Source: Demequina activiva (lineage in GTDB: Bacteria; Actinomycetota; Actinomycetes; Actinomycetales; Demequinaceae). Taken from it: a DNA stretch of 64,000 bases. Position numbers and translations under genes: made by a program. The notes under the pieces were generated by a model. That model was not told the origin of the DNA and did not search any database. It saw only the letters and a list, made by a program, of their open reading frames with translations. Numbering within the stretch: position 1 is the first letter of the stretch; every line of letters starts with the position of its first letter. Shown here piece by piece: positions 35,510 to 43,196 of this stretch. The DNA lies in NCBI RefSeq assembly GCF_016862815.1, contig NZ_BONR01000002.1:484975-548974 (forward strand), in the 5' to 3' direction.

Positions 35510-35890
35510 TCAGGCGGCTCCGCCTGCTGCCAGGCGGGCATCTGCGATGGCCTCCCATTGCCTCGCGCGCCGGCGAGCCTCCATCACGACCGTCGCGGTC
35601 ACGCCGAACGCGACCGCGGAGGCGATCGCACCGGCGGGCCTGCGAGCGAGGCTCAGGCAGACGGTGGCGACCGCGGTGCCGATCACCGACCCACCGATCG
35701 CGAAGTAGGAGTGCGCGTACGCCTTGAGCTCCGCGACGGCAGCGAGGTCGTCGCACGCGAGGATCGCGTCGACGTCCTCCGCTCTCAGCGGACGGGGGCC
35801 GACGGGGCTCGCTCCCATGTCAGGCAGGCGTGCGTCGCGGTCGAGGTAGGTCGGGCGGCCCCAGGCCTCCGAGGTCGTCATCCGTGCCAT
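35510..35890 (-). CDS. Unrecognised small membrane protein
   Basis: I do not recognise this 126-residue protein. A soluble N-terminal half contains YLDRDARLPDMG and an acidic helix AEDVDAILACDDLAAVAELK. Two hydrophobic segments follow, FAIGGSVIGTAVATVCLSLA and PAGAIASAVAFGVTATVVME, then a basic helix (EARRRARQWEAI). The build suggests a two-helix membrane protein with both ends in the cytosol. The ATG at 35890 has GGAGA about 8 bases upstream. It precedes the ThrE-type exporter on the same strand and may be co-transcribed with it. Confidence 0.7.
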   Translation of the reverse strand: MARMTTSEAWGRPTYLDRDARLPDMGASPVGPRPLRAEDVDAILACDDLAAVAELKAYAHSYFAIGGSVIGTAVATVCLSLARRPAGAIASAVAFGVTATVVMEARRRARQWEAIADARLAAGGAA

Positions 35891-35966
35891 GGTCGCTCTC
35901 CTGTCGTCGCCGTGCGCTCGTCCAGGCCAACGCCACCGGCGCTGCGCGTAGTCCCGCGCTCGATCC

Positions 35967-36635
35967 TCAGGCGTCGACCACGGAGGCGAACACGACGATG
36001 TTGTCGTCGAAGTGTCCCGTCGAGGAGTCGAACTCTCCTCCGCACGTGATGAGGCGCAGCTCGGGCCGCTCCGTGTTCGCGTACACGGCCACGGTGGGGA
36101 ACTCATCCTTCGGATGCTGCTCGATGCGCGTCACCTCGAAGGCGACCTCGCGGCCATCCGTCTGCTCGACCTCGATCACATCGCCCGGCTGCAGCTCGGT
36201 GAGTCGGAAGAACACCGAGGGATCGCCGTTCCAGCTGACGTGGCCGGCGATCACCGCAGGCCCCACGGCGCCCGGACGAGGGCCACCCTCGAACCATCCG
36301 GCGAGGTCGGTGTCCACCGGAGTGGCCAGGCTGCCGTCGTCGAGCAGTCCCAGCTGCTCGAGCTCGGTGTCCACGCCGATCTCAGGCACGGTGAGTCGCG
36401 CCGGAAGCGCCTGGACGTCGGGCTCGACGGTCACGTTCGCCTCCGCCTCATCCTGCGCGGCAGCCTCGGGCGCGGCCACCGCGGGCGCCGACTGCTGCGG
36501 TTCGGGCGCCGTGGCGGACGCCGATGGACTCGGCAGAGGTGCGGGCGCGGGCACCTGCAGCGCGTCGACGGCCAGCACTCCCAGGACGGCGGCGACGGCG
36601 AACGATCCGATGGACGCGATGACTCGGCGGTTCAT
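35967..36635 (-). CDS. Class F sortase
   Basis: Sortases cut a C-terminal sorting motif and link the protein to the cell wall. The 222-residue protein has one N-terminal membrane segment (residues about 6-25), a Pro/Ala/Ser-rich spacer to about 75, and the sortase barrel. The catalytic His132 is in AGHVSWNG and the catalytic Cys198 in RLITCGGEFD. The segment FPTVAVY and the end DNIVVFA match class F. The gene stands 87 bases after a secreted protein with a matching wall-sorting tail (36723-37484) on the same strand, probably its substrate. The large xylanase at the right edge is another possible client, although its LAATG motif fits class E better. Confidence 0.9.
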   Translation of the reverse strand: MNRRVIASIGSFAVAAVLGVLAVDALQVPAPAPLPSPSASATAPEPQQSAPAVAAPEAAAQDEAEANVTVEPDVQALPARLTVPEIGVDTELEQLGLLDDGSLATPVDTDLAGWFEGGPRPGAVGPAVIAGHVSWNGDPSVFFRLTELQPGDVIEVEQTDGREVAFEVTRIEQHPKDEFPTVAVYANTERPELRLITCGGEFDSSTGHFDDNIVVFASVVDA

Positions 36636-36671
36636 GTGCGTTCCTCCTCATGACGTGCGTTGGACGGCGAA

Positions 36672-36711
36672 GGCCCGCCCGGCCCCGCACCTGCGCGGAA
36701 CTGGGCGGGCC
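36672..36711 (-). terminator. Hairpin between the CHRD-like gene and the sortase gene
   Basis: GGCCCGCCC (36672-36680) and GGGCGGGCC (36703-36711) pair around a 22-base loop that itself contains CCGC/GCGG. It may reduce read-through into the sortase gene. Confidence 0.55.
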
Positions 36712-36722
36712 GTGCTCAGCGA

Positions 36723-37484
36723 CTACTGCTGGACGCGGCGACGGTTCGCGACAGCGAAGCCGATGCCAGCGGCAGCGGTCACCGCTGCAGCCGAGCCGAG
36801 CACCACGGCTCCGGTGGTGTTCGCACCGGCGTCACCGGTCTCGACGCCACCGATGGGGGCCACGGACTGCGAGGCGCCGAACGCGCCGCAGGTGGCCGGA
36901 ATCGTGGCCTCGAGCGGCAGGGACTCGTCGAGCGAGGAGACGGCATCGCCGTCATACGTTCCGGACCCGTCGATGTCGATGCCGTGCTGCACCAGGTGGA
37001 GGTTGCTCAGACCATCGGCGATCTCCTGAGAGACCTCGAAGGTTCGGCTGTACTCGAGGTTGCCCTCGCTGTCAGCGACCGGGAAGCGGTCCACCGCGAG
37101 GGCGGAGTCGCCCGAGGTGTCACCCTCGGTGGTCAGGGAGACCATGACGCCGCCGTACATGACGGCTGCCTCCATGGTGTTGAGCAGGCCGTCGCCGTCC
37201 TCGTCGAGCTCCTCGACGTCGGCCGGCGTGGGGCAGGTGAAGTTCTGGTCGGCTGCTCCGTGCAGATGCTGGGCGTGGGGTGCCTCAGGCGTGAAGCCGG
37301 TGCCGGAGATCTCGACCCGAACAGTGGTGCCGTCGACGGTGACCATCGCCGTCGACTCGGCGCCCGAGTCGTTCAGCTCGTCGAGCGTCGCGTTGTAGCC
37401 GTCGGCCGCAGCAGCGCCGGTGGCGCCGAGCCCGATGATGGTGGCGGCACCAGCGGCCGCGAGGGTGGATCGCAGAATCCTCAT
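36723..37484 (-). CDS. Secreted CHRD-like protein with EF-hand loop and wall-sorting tail
   Basis: This is a 253-residue exported protein. Residues 1-27 form a signal peptide (LGATGAAAADG). The body resembles CHRD domains, with alternating short strands and the motif PHAQHLHGA. A canonical EF-hand loop DEDGDGLLNTME spans residues 94-105, and a second acidic turn DIDGSGTYDGD lies near 170-180. The C-terminus has IGGVETGDAG (211-220), a hydrophobic helix (about 226-246) and a basic tail RRRVQQ, the layout of a sortase substrate without a classical LPXTG. AAGGA lies before the ATG at 37484. It is adjacent to a class F sortase. The function is unknown; calcium binding is likely. Confidence 0.8.
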   Translation of the reverse strand: MRILRSTLAAAGAATIIGLGATGAAAADGYNATLDELNDSGAESTAMVTVDGTTVRVEISGTGFTPEAPHAQHLHGAADQNFTCPTPADVEELDEDGDGLLNTMEAAVMYGGVMVSLTTEGDTSGDSALAVDRFPVADSEGNLEYSRTFEVSQEIADGLSNLHLVQHGIDIDGSGTYDGDAVSSLDESLPLEATIPATCGAFGASQSVAPIGGVETGDAGANTTGAVVLGSAAAVTAAAGIGFAVANRRRVQQ

Positions 37485-37502
37485 GATTTTTCCTTCCGTC
37501 GA

Positions 37503-37523
37503 GGACGAGCGATCTGCTCGTCC
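37503..37523 (-). terminator. Hairpin between the 37611 gene and the CHRD-like gene
   Basis: GGACGAGC-GATCT-GCTCGTCC forms a perfect 8-bp stem. It lies after the parE-37611 pair and 12 bases before the ribosome-binding site of the CHRD-like gene, so it may be a terminator or a leader hairpin of that gene. Confidence 0.45.
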
Positions 37524-37610
37524 TTCCCGGAAAGCCCGCAGCCACGCCCATGTCGACGCCCGCAAGGACTCTCCACATGCCGGTTCGACCGGATGCGGGA
37601 GGCGGATTGG

Positions 37611-38045
37611 TCACGCCTGGAATCCCAGGTACTCGCGCCAGCGGTAGACGCGATGCAGACGCGTCCGGTGGGTGCGCACCGCTACCCGTTCGGCGACGAG
37701 TCCCGCGAGAACGGCGACCGCCGCGGCCACGCCCACGTGCCACGCTGCGAGCGCATCGGCCGTCATCAGCAGCATCGAGCTGACGCCGGCGACCGCCAGG
37801 ATCGCGGCGAGCACCAGACCGGCTCCCGGCCGCCCGGCACGCTCGATGACCCACAGCTGGCGCACGAAGTCGTCGACGCGTCCCGAGTCCTCGAGCTCGC
37901 GCTCGAGCGTCACGCAGCGAGCGGGCAGACGCACCAGGCTGGGCTCGGCGAGCACCGCGGCGCCGCGCACCACGTGCGAGCGGGCGTGATAGCCGTAGGG
38001 GTGCACGGGACACGTCGGGGCGTCGTTCTCCTGCGCCCCGCTCAT
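37611..38045 (-). CDS. Unrecognised two-helix membrane protein coupled to parE
   Basis: I do not recognise this 144-residue protein. The N-terminus has CPVHPYGYHARSHVV, with Cys and His spaced in a way that might bind a metal. Two hydrophobic segments near residues 75-120 follow (GAGLVLAAILAVAGVSSMLL and HVGVAAAVAVLAGLV), then a basic Tyr/Arg-rich tail RTRLHRVYRWREYLGF. Its ATG overlaps the parE stop by four bases (ATGA), so it is translated together with the topoisomerase IV B subunit. This is an unusual partner for a membrane protein. Confidence 0.72.
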   Translation of the reverse strand: MSGAQENDAPTCPVHPYGYHARSHVVRGAAVLAEPSLVRLPARCVTLERELEDSGRVDDFVRQLWVIERAGRPGAGLVLAAILAVAGVSSMLLMTADALAAWHVGVAAAVAVLAGLVAERVAVRTHRTRLHRVYRWREYLGFQA

Positions 38046-40141
38046 GCGTCGATCCTGCTCGCGTCGAGCTTCTCCGCCCCGGCGACGATGAAGTCGCGTC
38101 GCGGCGCCACCTCGTTGCCCATCAGCAGCTCGAACACGCGCTCGGCAGCCTCCGCGTGCTCGGCAGTGATCCGGCGCAGCGTGCGGTGCTCGGGGTCCAT
38201 GGTGGTCTCCGCGAGCTGGTCGGCGTCCATCTCGCCCAGTCCCTTGTACCGCTGGATGTCCTCGTTGTACTTGCGGCCCGAGCGCTTGAGGTCGCGCAGC
38301 ACCTCGTTCAGCTCCTGCTCGGAGTAGGTGTAGACGTACTCCTTCTCGCGGCGAGGCGATCCCTTCACCTCGACGCGGTGCAGCGGCGGAACCGCGGCGT
38401 AGACGCGCCCTGCGTCGACGAGCGGGCGCATGTAGCGGAAGAACAGCGTCAGCAGCAGCGTGCGGATGTGAGCCCCGTCGACGTCAGCATCCGTCATCAG
38501 GATGATCTTGCCGTAGCGGGCCTGATCCAGGTCGAACGTGCGCCCGGATCCCGCTCCGAGAACCTGGATGATCGACGCGCACTCCGCGTTGTGCAGCATG
38601 TCCGTGACGGAGGCCTTCTGGACGTTGAGGATCTTGCCGCGAATGGGCAGCAGGGCCTGGAAGTCCGAGCGCCGCGCGAGCTTGGCCGTGCCCAGCGCGC
38701 TGTCGCCCTCGACGATGAAGAGCTCGGAGGTCTCGACATCGTTGCTGCGGCAGTCTGCGAGCTTGGCCGGCAGCGAGGACGTCTCGAGGGCGTTCTTGCG
38801 CCGCGAGATCTCCTTCTGCTTGCGCGCTGCGACCCGTGCGCGCATCTCCGCGACGATCTTCTCGAGCACGGTGTTGGCCTGCGCCTTCGTGTCGCGCTTC
38901 GTGGAGGTCAGGATGGCGGTCAGCTCCTTCTCGACCACCTTCGCCACGATGCCGCGCACGGGGCCCGTGCCCAGCACCTCCTTGGTCTGCCCCTCGAACT
39001 GAGGCTCGGGGATGCGCACCGTGACGATCGCCGTGAGGCCCGCCATGATGTCGTCCTTCTCGATGCGCTCGGCTCCGTCCTTGCCGGTCAGCTTGAGCCG
39101 GCGGGCGTTGGTCTCGATCACCTTGCGCATCACCTTTGTGAGACCCGCCTCGAATCCCGCGTGGTGCGTGCCGCCCTTGGGGGTGGCGATGATGTTCACG
39201 AACGACCGGACCTCCGTCTCGTAGCCGTTGCCCCAGCGCAGCGCCACGTCGACCTGGCAGTCTCGCTCGACCTCCTCCGAGACCAGAGTGCCGTCGTTCT
39301 TGAGCACCGGAACTGTCTCGGAGAAGGAGCCCGCTCCCTTGAGCTCCCACGTGTCCGTCACCGCGGTGTCGCGACCGATGAAGTCGACGAAGTCCTTGGG
39401 CCCGCCGTCGTAGCGGAAGGACTCCTCGCTGGGCTCGAGAGGGTTGCGCTCGTCGCGCACGGTGAGGGTGAGCCCTGGCACCAGGAACGCCGTCTGGCGA
39501 GCGCGTGCGATGAGGTCCTCGAACGTGAAGCGCGCCGACTTGTTGAAGATCTGGCGATCCGCCCAGTACCGGATCCGGGTGCCGGTCCTGCCGCGGGCGA
39601 CCTTGCCGACCTTCGCGAGCTCGGATCCGGTGACGAACGGCGAGAACGTGGCGTCGATGCTGGGTCCGGAGGCGGGATCCGCCCAGTTGCCCGGCTCGCC
39701 GCGGCGGAAGGCCATGTGGTGCGTCGCTCCCCCACGGTCGACCCACACGTCCAGGCGCTCGCTCAACGCGTTCACCACCGACGCTCCCACACCGTGCAGT
39801 CCCCCCGAGGCCGCGTAGGAGCCGCCACCGAACTTGCCGCCCGCGTGGAGCTTGGTCATGACCACCTCGACGCCGCTGAGCCCGGTCTTGGGCTCGATGT
39901 CGACGGGGATGCCACGACCGTGGTCGCGCACCTCGACGGAGTCGTCCGGGTGCAGGATGATCTCGATCGTGTCGCCGTGCCCGCCGAGGGCCTCGTCCAC
40001 AGAGTTGTCGATCACCTCCCACAGGCAGTGCATGAGACCGCGGGAATCGGTGGTGCCGATGTACATGCCGGGTCGCTTGCGGACCGCCTCGAGTCCTTCG
40101 AGGACGGACAGGTGTCGTGCGGAGTAGTCGGATGCAGCCAC
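38042..40141 (-). CDS. parE: DNA topoisomerase IV subunit B
   Basis: This is the ATPase subunit of topoisomerase IV, with 699 residues. The GHKL ATPase domain has EVIDNSVDEALGGHG, VRDHGRGIPVDIEP and ASGGLHGVGASVVNALS. The TOPRIM domain has LFIVEGDSALGTAK and ILMTDADVDGAHIRTLLLT, and the C-terminus ends with QRYKGLGEMDADQL. I set the start at the GTG at 40141; TATCCT lies exactly 6 bases before it, so the mRNA is probably leaderless. The frame upstream has 100 residues without similarity. It is convergent in function with the A subunit gene 7 kb away and is coupled to a small membrane gene. Confidence 0.96.
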   Translation of the reverse strand: MAASDYSARHLSVLEGLEAVRKRPGMYIGTTDSRGLMHCLWEVIDNSVDEALGGHGDTIEIILHPDDSVEVRDHGRGIPVDIEPKTGLSGVEVVMTKLHAGGKFGGGSYAASGGLHGVGASVVNALSERLDVWVDRGGATHHMAFRRGEPGNWADPASGPSIDATFSPFVTGSELAKVGKVARGRTGTRIRYWADRQIFNKSARFTFEDLIARARQTAFLVPGLTLTVRDERNPLEPSEESFRYDGGPKDFVDFIGRDTAVTDTWELKGAGSFSETVPVLKNDGTLVSEEVERDCQVDVALRWGNGYETEVRSFVNIIATPKGGTHHAGFEAGLTKVMRKVIETNARRLKLTGKDGAERIEKDDIMAGLTAIVTVRIPEPQFEGQTKEVLGTGPVRGIVAKVVEKELTAILTSTKRDTKAQANTVLEKIVAEMRARVAARKQKEISRRKNALETSSLPAKLADCRSNDVETSELFIVEGDSALGTAKLARRSDFQALLPIRGKILNVQKASVTDMLHNAECASIIQVLGAGSGRTFDLDQARYGKIILMTDADVDGAHIRTLLLTLFFRYMRPLVDAGRVYAAVPPLHRVEVKGSPRREKEYVYTYSEQELNEVLRDLKRSGRKYNEDIQRYKGLGEMDADQLAETTMDPEHRTLRRITAEHAEAAERVFELLMGNEVAPRRDFIVAGAEKLDASRIDA

Positions 40142-40153
40142 GGGCCAAGGATA
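40142..40153 (-). promoter_or_regulatory. Leaderless -10 box of parE
   Basis: On the minus strand TATCCT (40153-40148) is followed by 6 bases and the GTG start. No ribosome-binding site is present. Confidence 0.55.
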
Positions 40154-40229
40154 GGCGTCACCGGGGTCCCCTGAGCGCGGGCACGCCGCCCGCCGGAACA
40201 CGGCACCGCGTGGCGATGTTGACGAGGGC

Positions 40230-41060
40230 ATGACGCCCACCGACACCGCCGCCGTCCGAACCTCCGACCGCGTCCGCCAGGTCGTGGTCCTGGTGGGAGC
40301 CGCGCTGGCGATCGTGGGAGCCGCATGGGGGTCAGGCGCATTCGGCGGCACGCCCATCGAGGAGGCGGCTGGTGGTGCGCTCGCCGCGGACGCGACGCTG
40401 CTCGCGCCCGCCTCGCCCGCGTTCGCTATCTGGTCCGTCATCTACGTGGGGCTCGCGGTGTTCGCCGTCGTGCAGGCGCTCCCGTCCCGCGCCCCGGATC
40501 CTCGCATGCGTGCGGTGGGATGGCTGGTCCTGGCCTCGATGGTGCTGAACGCGGCGTGGATCGGCGTGGTGCAGGCGGGCGCGCTGGCGCTGTCGGTGCT
40601 GGTAATCGCCGTGCTGGTCGCGACGCTCTCGCTCATCGCAGTGCGTCTGGTCGCGTCGCGTCCCTCGACGTGGCTCGACCTGTGGAGCACGGACGTTCCC
40701 GTGGGGCTCTACCTGGGTTGGGCATCGGTCGCGACGGCAGCCGATGCCACAGCGTGGGGAGTCGACGTCCTCGACGCCGATGCGGGGGACGGCGTCGGCT
40801 GGGCAGTCGCAGTGCTCGCGGTGATCGCCGTCATCGCTGTGGCCTTCGCGCGCTACAGCCGCCGTCGCACGGCACTGTCGATCGCGACGGGCCTCGCGAT
40901 GGCCTGGGGGCTGGCGTGGATCGCCGTGGGCCGCGCCGAGGGAGAGCCACACAGCCTGCCAGTCATGTGGGCGGCCGGCCTCGCGGCGTCCGTGGCCTTC
41001 GCCGCTCCCTTCGCTGCGCGCGACTTCTCTCGCGAACGGCCGGGCGCCAACGGCGCCTGA
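40230..41060 (+). CDS. TspO/MBR-like (tryptophan-rich sensory) membrane protein
   Basis: This is a 276-residue polytopic membrane protein with about seven hydrophobic segments. The stretch PAFAIWSVIYVGLAVFAVVQ followed by GWLVLASMVLNAAWI resembles the TspO/MBR fold. TspO proteins bind porphyrins and are linked to stress signalling; no function can be assigned here. PVGLYLGWASVATAADATAW is another family-like element. The end of the gene has GGCGCC-AAC-GGCGCC, a short hairpin next to the stop. It is divergent from parE, and a weak GATGTT box lies before the ATG. Confidence 0.72.
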   Translation: MTPTDTAAVRTSDRVRQVVVLVGAALAIVGAAWGSGAFGGTPIEEAAGGALAADATLLAPASPAFAIWSVIYVGLAVFAVVQALPSRAPDPRMRAVGWLVLASMVLNAAWIGVVQAGALALSVLVIAVLVATLSLIAVRLVASRPSTWLDLWSTDVPVGLYLGWASVATAADATAWGVDVLDADAGDGVGWAVAVLAVIAVIAVAFARYSRRRTALSIATGLAMAWGLAWIAVGRAEGEPHSLPVMWAAGLAASVAFAAPFAARDFSRERPGANGA

Positions 41061-41074
41061 TTCCTCGGAGCGTG

Positions 41075-41569
41075 CTACAGGCCCTCGGCGTCGGCGCCCG
41101 GCACATCGGGGCGACCACGCACGGTCACCATCGCGATGTTGTCGTCCTTCACGTAGAAGCCCAGGTTCTCGTACAGGTGGCGGCCCATGGGCGTCGCATG
41201 GAGCTCGACCACCTCGATGCCTCGCGTGTCCGTCTCTCGCAGGAGCGCGTCCATGACCTCACGGGCATAGCCCTTGCGCTGGTGCTGGGGGGCGGTCGAC
41301 ACCCACTGCACGTAGCCCATGAAGTGGGCCTGAGCTCCGGGCTTGGGCAGTCGCGGCGCGATGTTGACCAGCCCGCAGCACGCCAGCCCGCCCTCGGGCG
41401 CGTCGATCACCATGCCGATGAGGTCGCGGCCCAGGCGGTCACGCACCGTCTGGGTGGCGTCGACCGCCCACGTGGGCGTGGGCTTGGCACCGACAGCCTT
41501 GTACATGAGAGCGCCCAGGTGGACGATCTCGGCCGCGTCCGCGGACGTGGCGAGTCGCACTGCAGTCAT
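41075..41569 (-). CDS. GNAT family N-acetyltransferase
   Basis: This is a 164-residue acetyl-CoA-dependent transferase. The core motif A reads VQWVSTAPQHQRKGYAREVM, with the QxxGxA-type acetyl-CoA loop QRKGYA. Motif B contains GRHLYENLGFYVKDD. The acceptor is unknown. The gene starts one base after the stop of a small membrane protein gene on the same strand, so the two are an operon. It is convergent with the TspO-like gene with a 14-base gap. Confidence 0.9.
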   Translation of the reverse strand: MTAVRLATSADAAEIVHLGALMYKAVGAKPTPTWAVDATQTVRDRLGRDLIGMVIDAPEGGLACCGLVNIAPRLPKPGAQAHFMGYVQWVSTAPQHQRKGYAREVMDALLRETDTRGIEVVELHATPMGRHLYENLGFYVKDDNIAMVTVRGRPDVPGADAEGL

Positions 41570-41570
41570 G

Positions 41571-41912
41571 TCAGCGCCACACCACCGCGACGATGATGTT
41601 CACGATGGTCAGCAGGCCGATCAGAAGCCAGAAGGTCTGCGGCGCCTTCTTGTTCCGCCCCACCTCCGCGAGGCCGGCGATGGCGAGTGCGACCGCGAAC
41701 TTCACCGCGATCTTCACGTGGTCGAGCTCGTAGTCGCCCGCCATCGCGACTCCCACCAGACCGAGCCCGGTGATCAGCTGGGCTCGAGCACCCCAGACCA
41801 TGGTCATCGAGATGCGCTTCGCGTCCGAGCGCAGCTGGTCGAGGAACGGGCCGAGGATGGCGGCGAGACCCACGAAGTGCAGGATGAGCAAGGTGTACCG
41901 CAGAGCGTTCAC
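41571..41912 (-). CDS. Small four-helix membrane protein
   Basis: This 113-residue integral membrane protein of unknown function has four hydrophobic segments: YTLLILHFVGLAAILGPFLD, GARAQLITGLGLVGVAMAG, KIAVKFAVALAIAGLAEV and FWLLIGLLTIVNIIVAVVW. The GTG at 41912 was chosen since AAGGAG stands 8 bases before it; the ATG ten codons upstream has none. It sits directly before the GNAT gene. Similar four-helix proteins are common in actinobacteria but uncharacterised. Confidence 0.78.
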   Translation of the reverse strand: MNALRYTLLILHFVGLAAILGPFLDQLRSDAKRISMTMVWGARAQLITGLGLVGVAMAGDYELDHVKIAVKFAVALAIAGLAEVGRNKKAPQTFWLLIGLLTIVNIIVAVVWR

Positions 41913-42081
41913 GGAATCTTCTCCTTGGATGCGAAGGTGCACCCGATGCTATCGCGCACCCCCTCCTGGACCGGCCCACGCGCCGTGGTGGCCTCCGTCG
42001 GGCCACCGCCAGAGATATTTGTCACGGGTTCCTAGGTCGCGGGTGTCCTGCCCGGTACTTTGACCATGCGTTGGCCTTGGG

Positions 42082-42101
42082 GCCGATCACCCGTGATCGG
42101 C
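42082..42101 (+). promoter_or_regulatory. Palindrome in the leader of the first SLH gene
   Basis: GCCGATCAC-CC-GTGATCGGC is a perfect 9-bp inverted repeat, 60 bases before the ATG at 42162. It may be an operator or a stabilising 5' hairpin for an abundant surface-protein mRNA. The rest of the 249-base gap from 41913 shows no other clear element. Confidence 0.45.
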
Positions 42102-42161
42102 TTCGAGGCGATGAACGATGGCGAGCAACAGTTCCACAATCACTTCATTCAAAGGATCACC

Positions 42162-43145
42162 ATGAGTCACTTGTCCATGTCGGGCGCCACGGGCAGGGCG
42201 CGGCGCCTGATTCTCGTCCTGGCCATCGCTCTGGGAGTCGCCGTGACGATTCCCGCGCCGGCGAACGCGGCCTCGACCTCGTTCCCGGACGTGCCGCCGT
42301 CGCACACGTTCTACGAGCACATCACCTGGCTCGCCAGCCAAGGCATCACCTCTGGCTACGGCAACGGCACCTTTGGCCCGAGCGACGAGGTCACGCGCGG
42401 ACAGATGGCGGCCTTCCTCTACAAGGTCGCCGGATCGCCTGCGTTCACGCCGCCCACCGGCTCCCCGTTCAAGGATGTGCCGAAGTCGCACACGTTCTAC
42501 AAGCACATCACCTGGCTGGCCGAGACGGGCATCACGTCCGGTGTGGGCGATGGCTCGCGTTTCGCCCCGGATGACGAGGTCTCCCGTGGGCAGATGGCGG
42601 TGTTCCTCTACAAGGTCTACGGCGCTCCGGCCTTCAAGGTGCCCGGAACGTCGCCCTTCAAGGATGTGCCGAAGTCGCACACGTTCTACAAGCATGTGAC
42701 GTGGCTCGCGTCGAGCGGCGTCACGTCGGGTGTGGGTGACGGCTCCCGCTTCGACCCGTCGGGCGAGGTCACCCGCGGACAGATGGCGGCCTTCCTGCTC
42801 AAGATGTACTTCGAGCTTCCGCCCTATGTGGGCGCGACGGTGCTGCCTCCCGCCGCGGACGGCTACTGCCCACTGGTCCTGACGTTCTACAACCCGGACA
42901 AGGCGTGGGACGGCGTGGGCTTCGCTTGGGAGGTGACCTACGACGACGGCGGTGACGACACCCTTCTCTTCATCTTCAAGTCCGACCAGCGGCCGTGGCC
43001 CTTCTTCACCGAGGTCTTGGTCGAGGAAGGCGCTCCGTTGTGGCCCGGCGACGCCATCGTGTCGTCCCGTGCAGAGATCGGCTTCGAAGGCGAGCGGTAC
43101 CAGGTCGACGTCGTGCTGGGCGATCGAATGTCCTGCCCGGCCTGA
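42162..43145 (+). CDS. Secreted protein with three S-layer-homology domains
   Basis: This 327-residue exported protein has a signal peptide cleaved after PAPANA (about residue 36). Three SLH domains follow at 41-90, 103-153 and 166-216. Each has the pattern FPDVPPSHTFYEHITWLA, GITSGxGxGxxFxP and VTRGQMAAFLYK. SLH domains hold proteins to secondary cell-wall polymers. The C-terminal domain (219-327) is unrecognised and is bracketed by Cys236 and Cys325, which could form a disulfide. AAAGGA lies 6 bases before the ATG; upstream in-frame starts are in the leader. A paralogue follows after 51 bases. Confidence 0.92.
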   Translation: MSHLSMSGATGRARRLILVLAIALGVAVTIPAPANAASTSFPDVPPSHTFYEHITWLASQGITSGYGNGTFGPSDEVTRGQMAAFLYKVAGSPAFTPPTGSPFKDVPKSHTFYKHITWLAETGITSGVGDGSRFAPDDEVSRGQMAVFLYKVYGAPAFKVPGTSPFKDVPKSHTFYKHVTWLASSGVTSGVGDGSRFDPSGEVTRGQMAAFLLKMYFELPPYVGATVLPPAADGYCPLVLTFYNPDKAWDGVGFAWEVTYDDGGDDTLLFIFKSDQRPWPFFTEVLVEEGAPLWPGDAIVSSRAEIGFEGERYQVDVVLGDRMSCPA

Positions 43146-43196
43146 TCCACAGCACCACCCCCCAGCACCGACATCGCCAGAGAGAGGAAACGCACC

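Noticed and set aside
40142..40441. 100-residue N-terminal extension of ParE
   Set aside because: Low-complexity Ala/Ser sequence that overlaps the divergent TspO-like gene; the leaderless GTG start at 40141 fits the family N-terminus.
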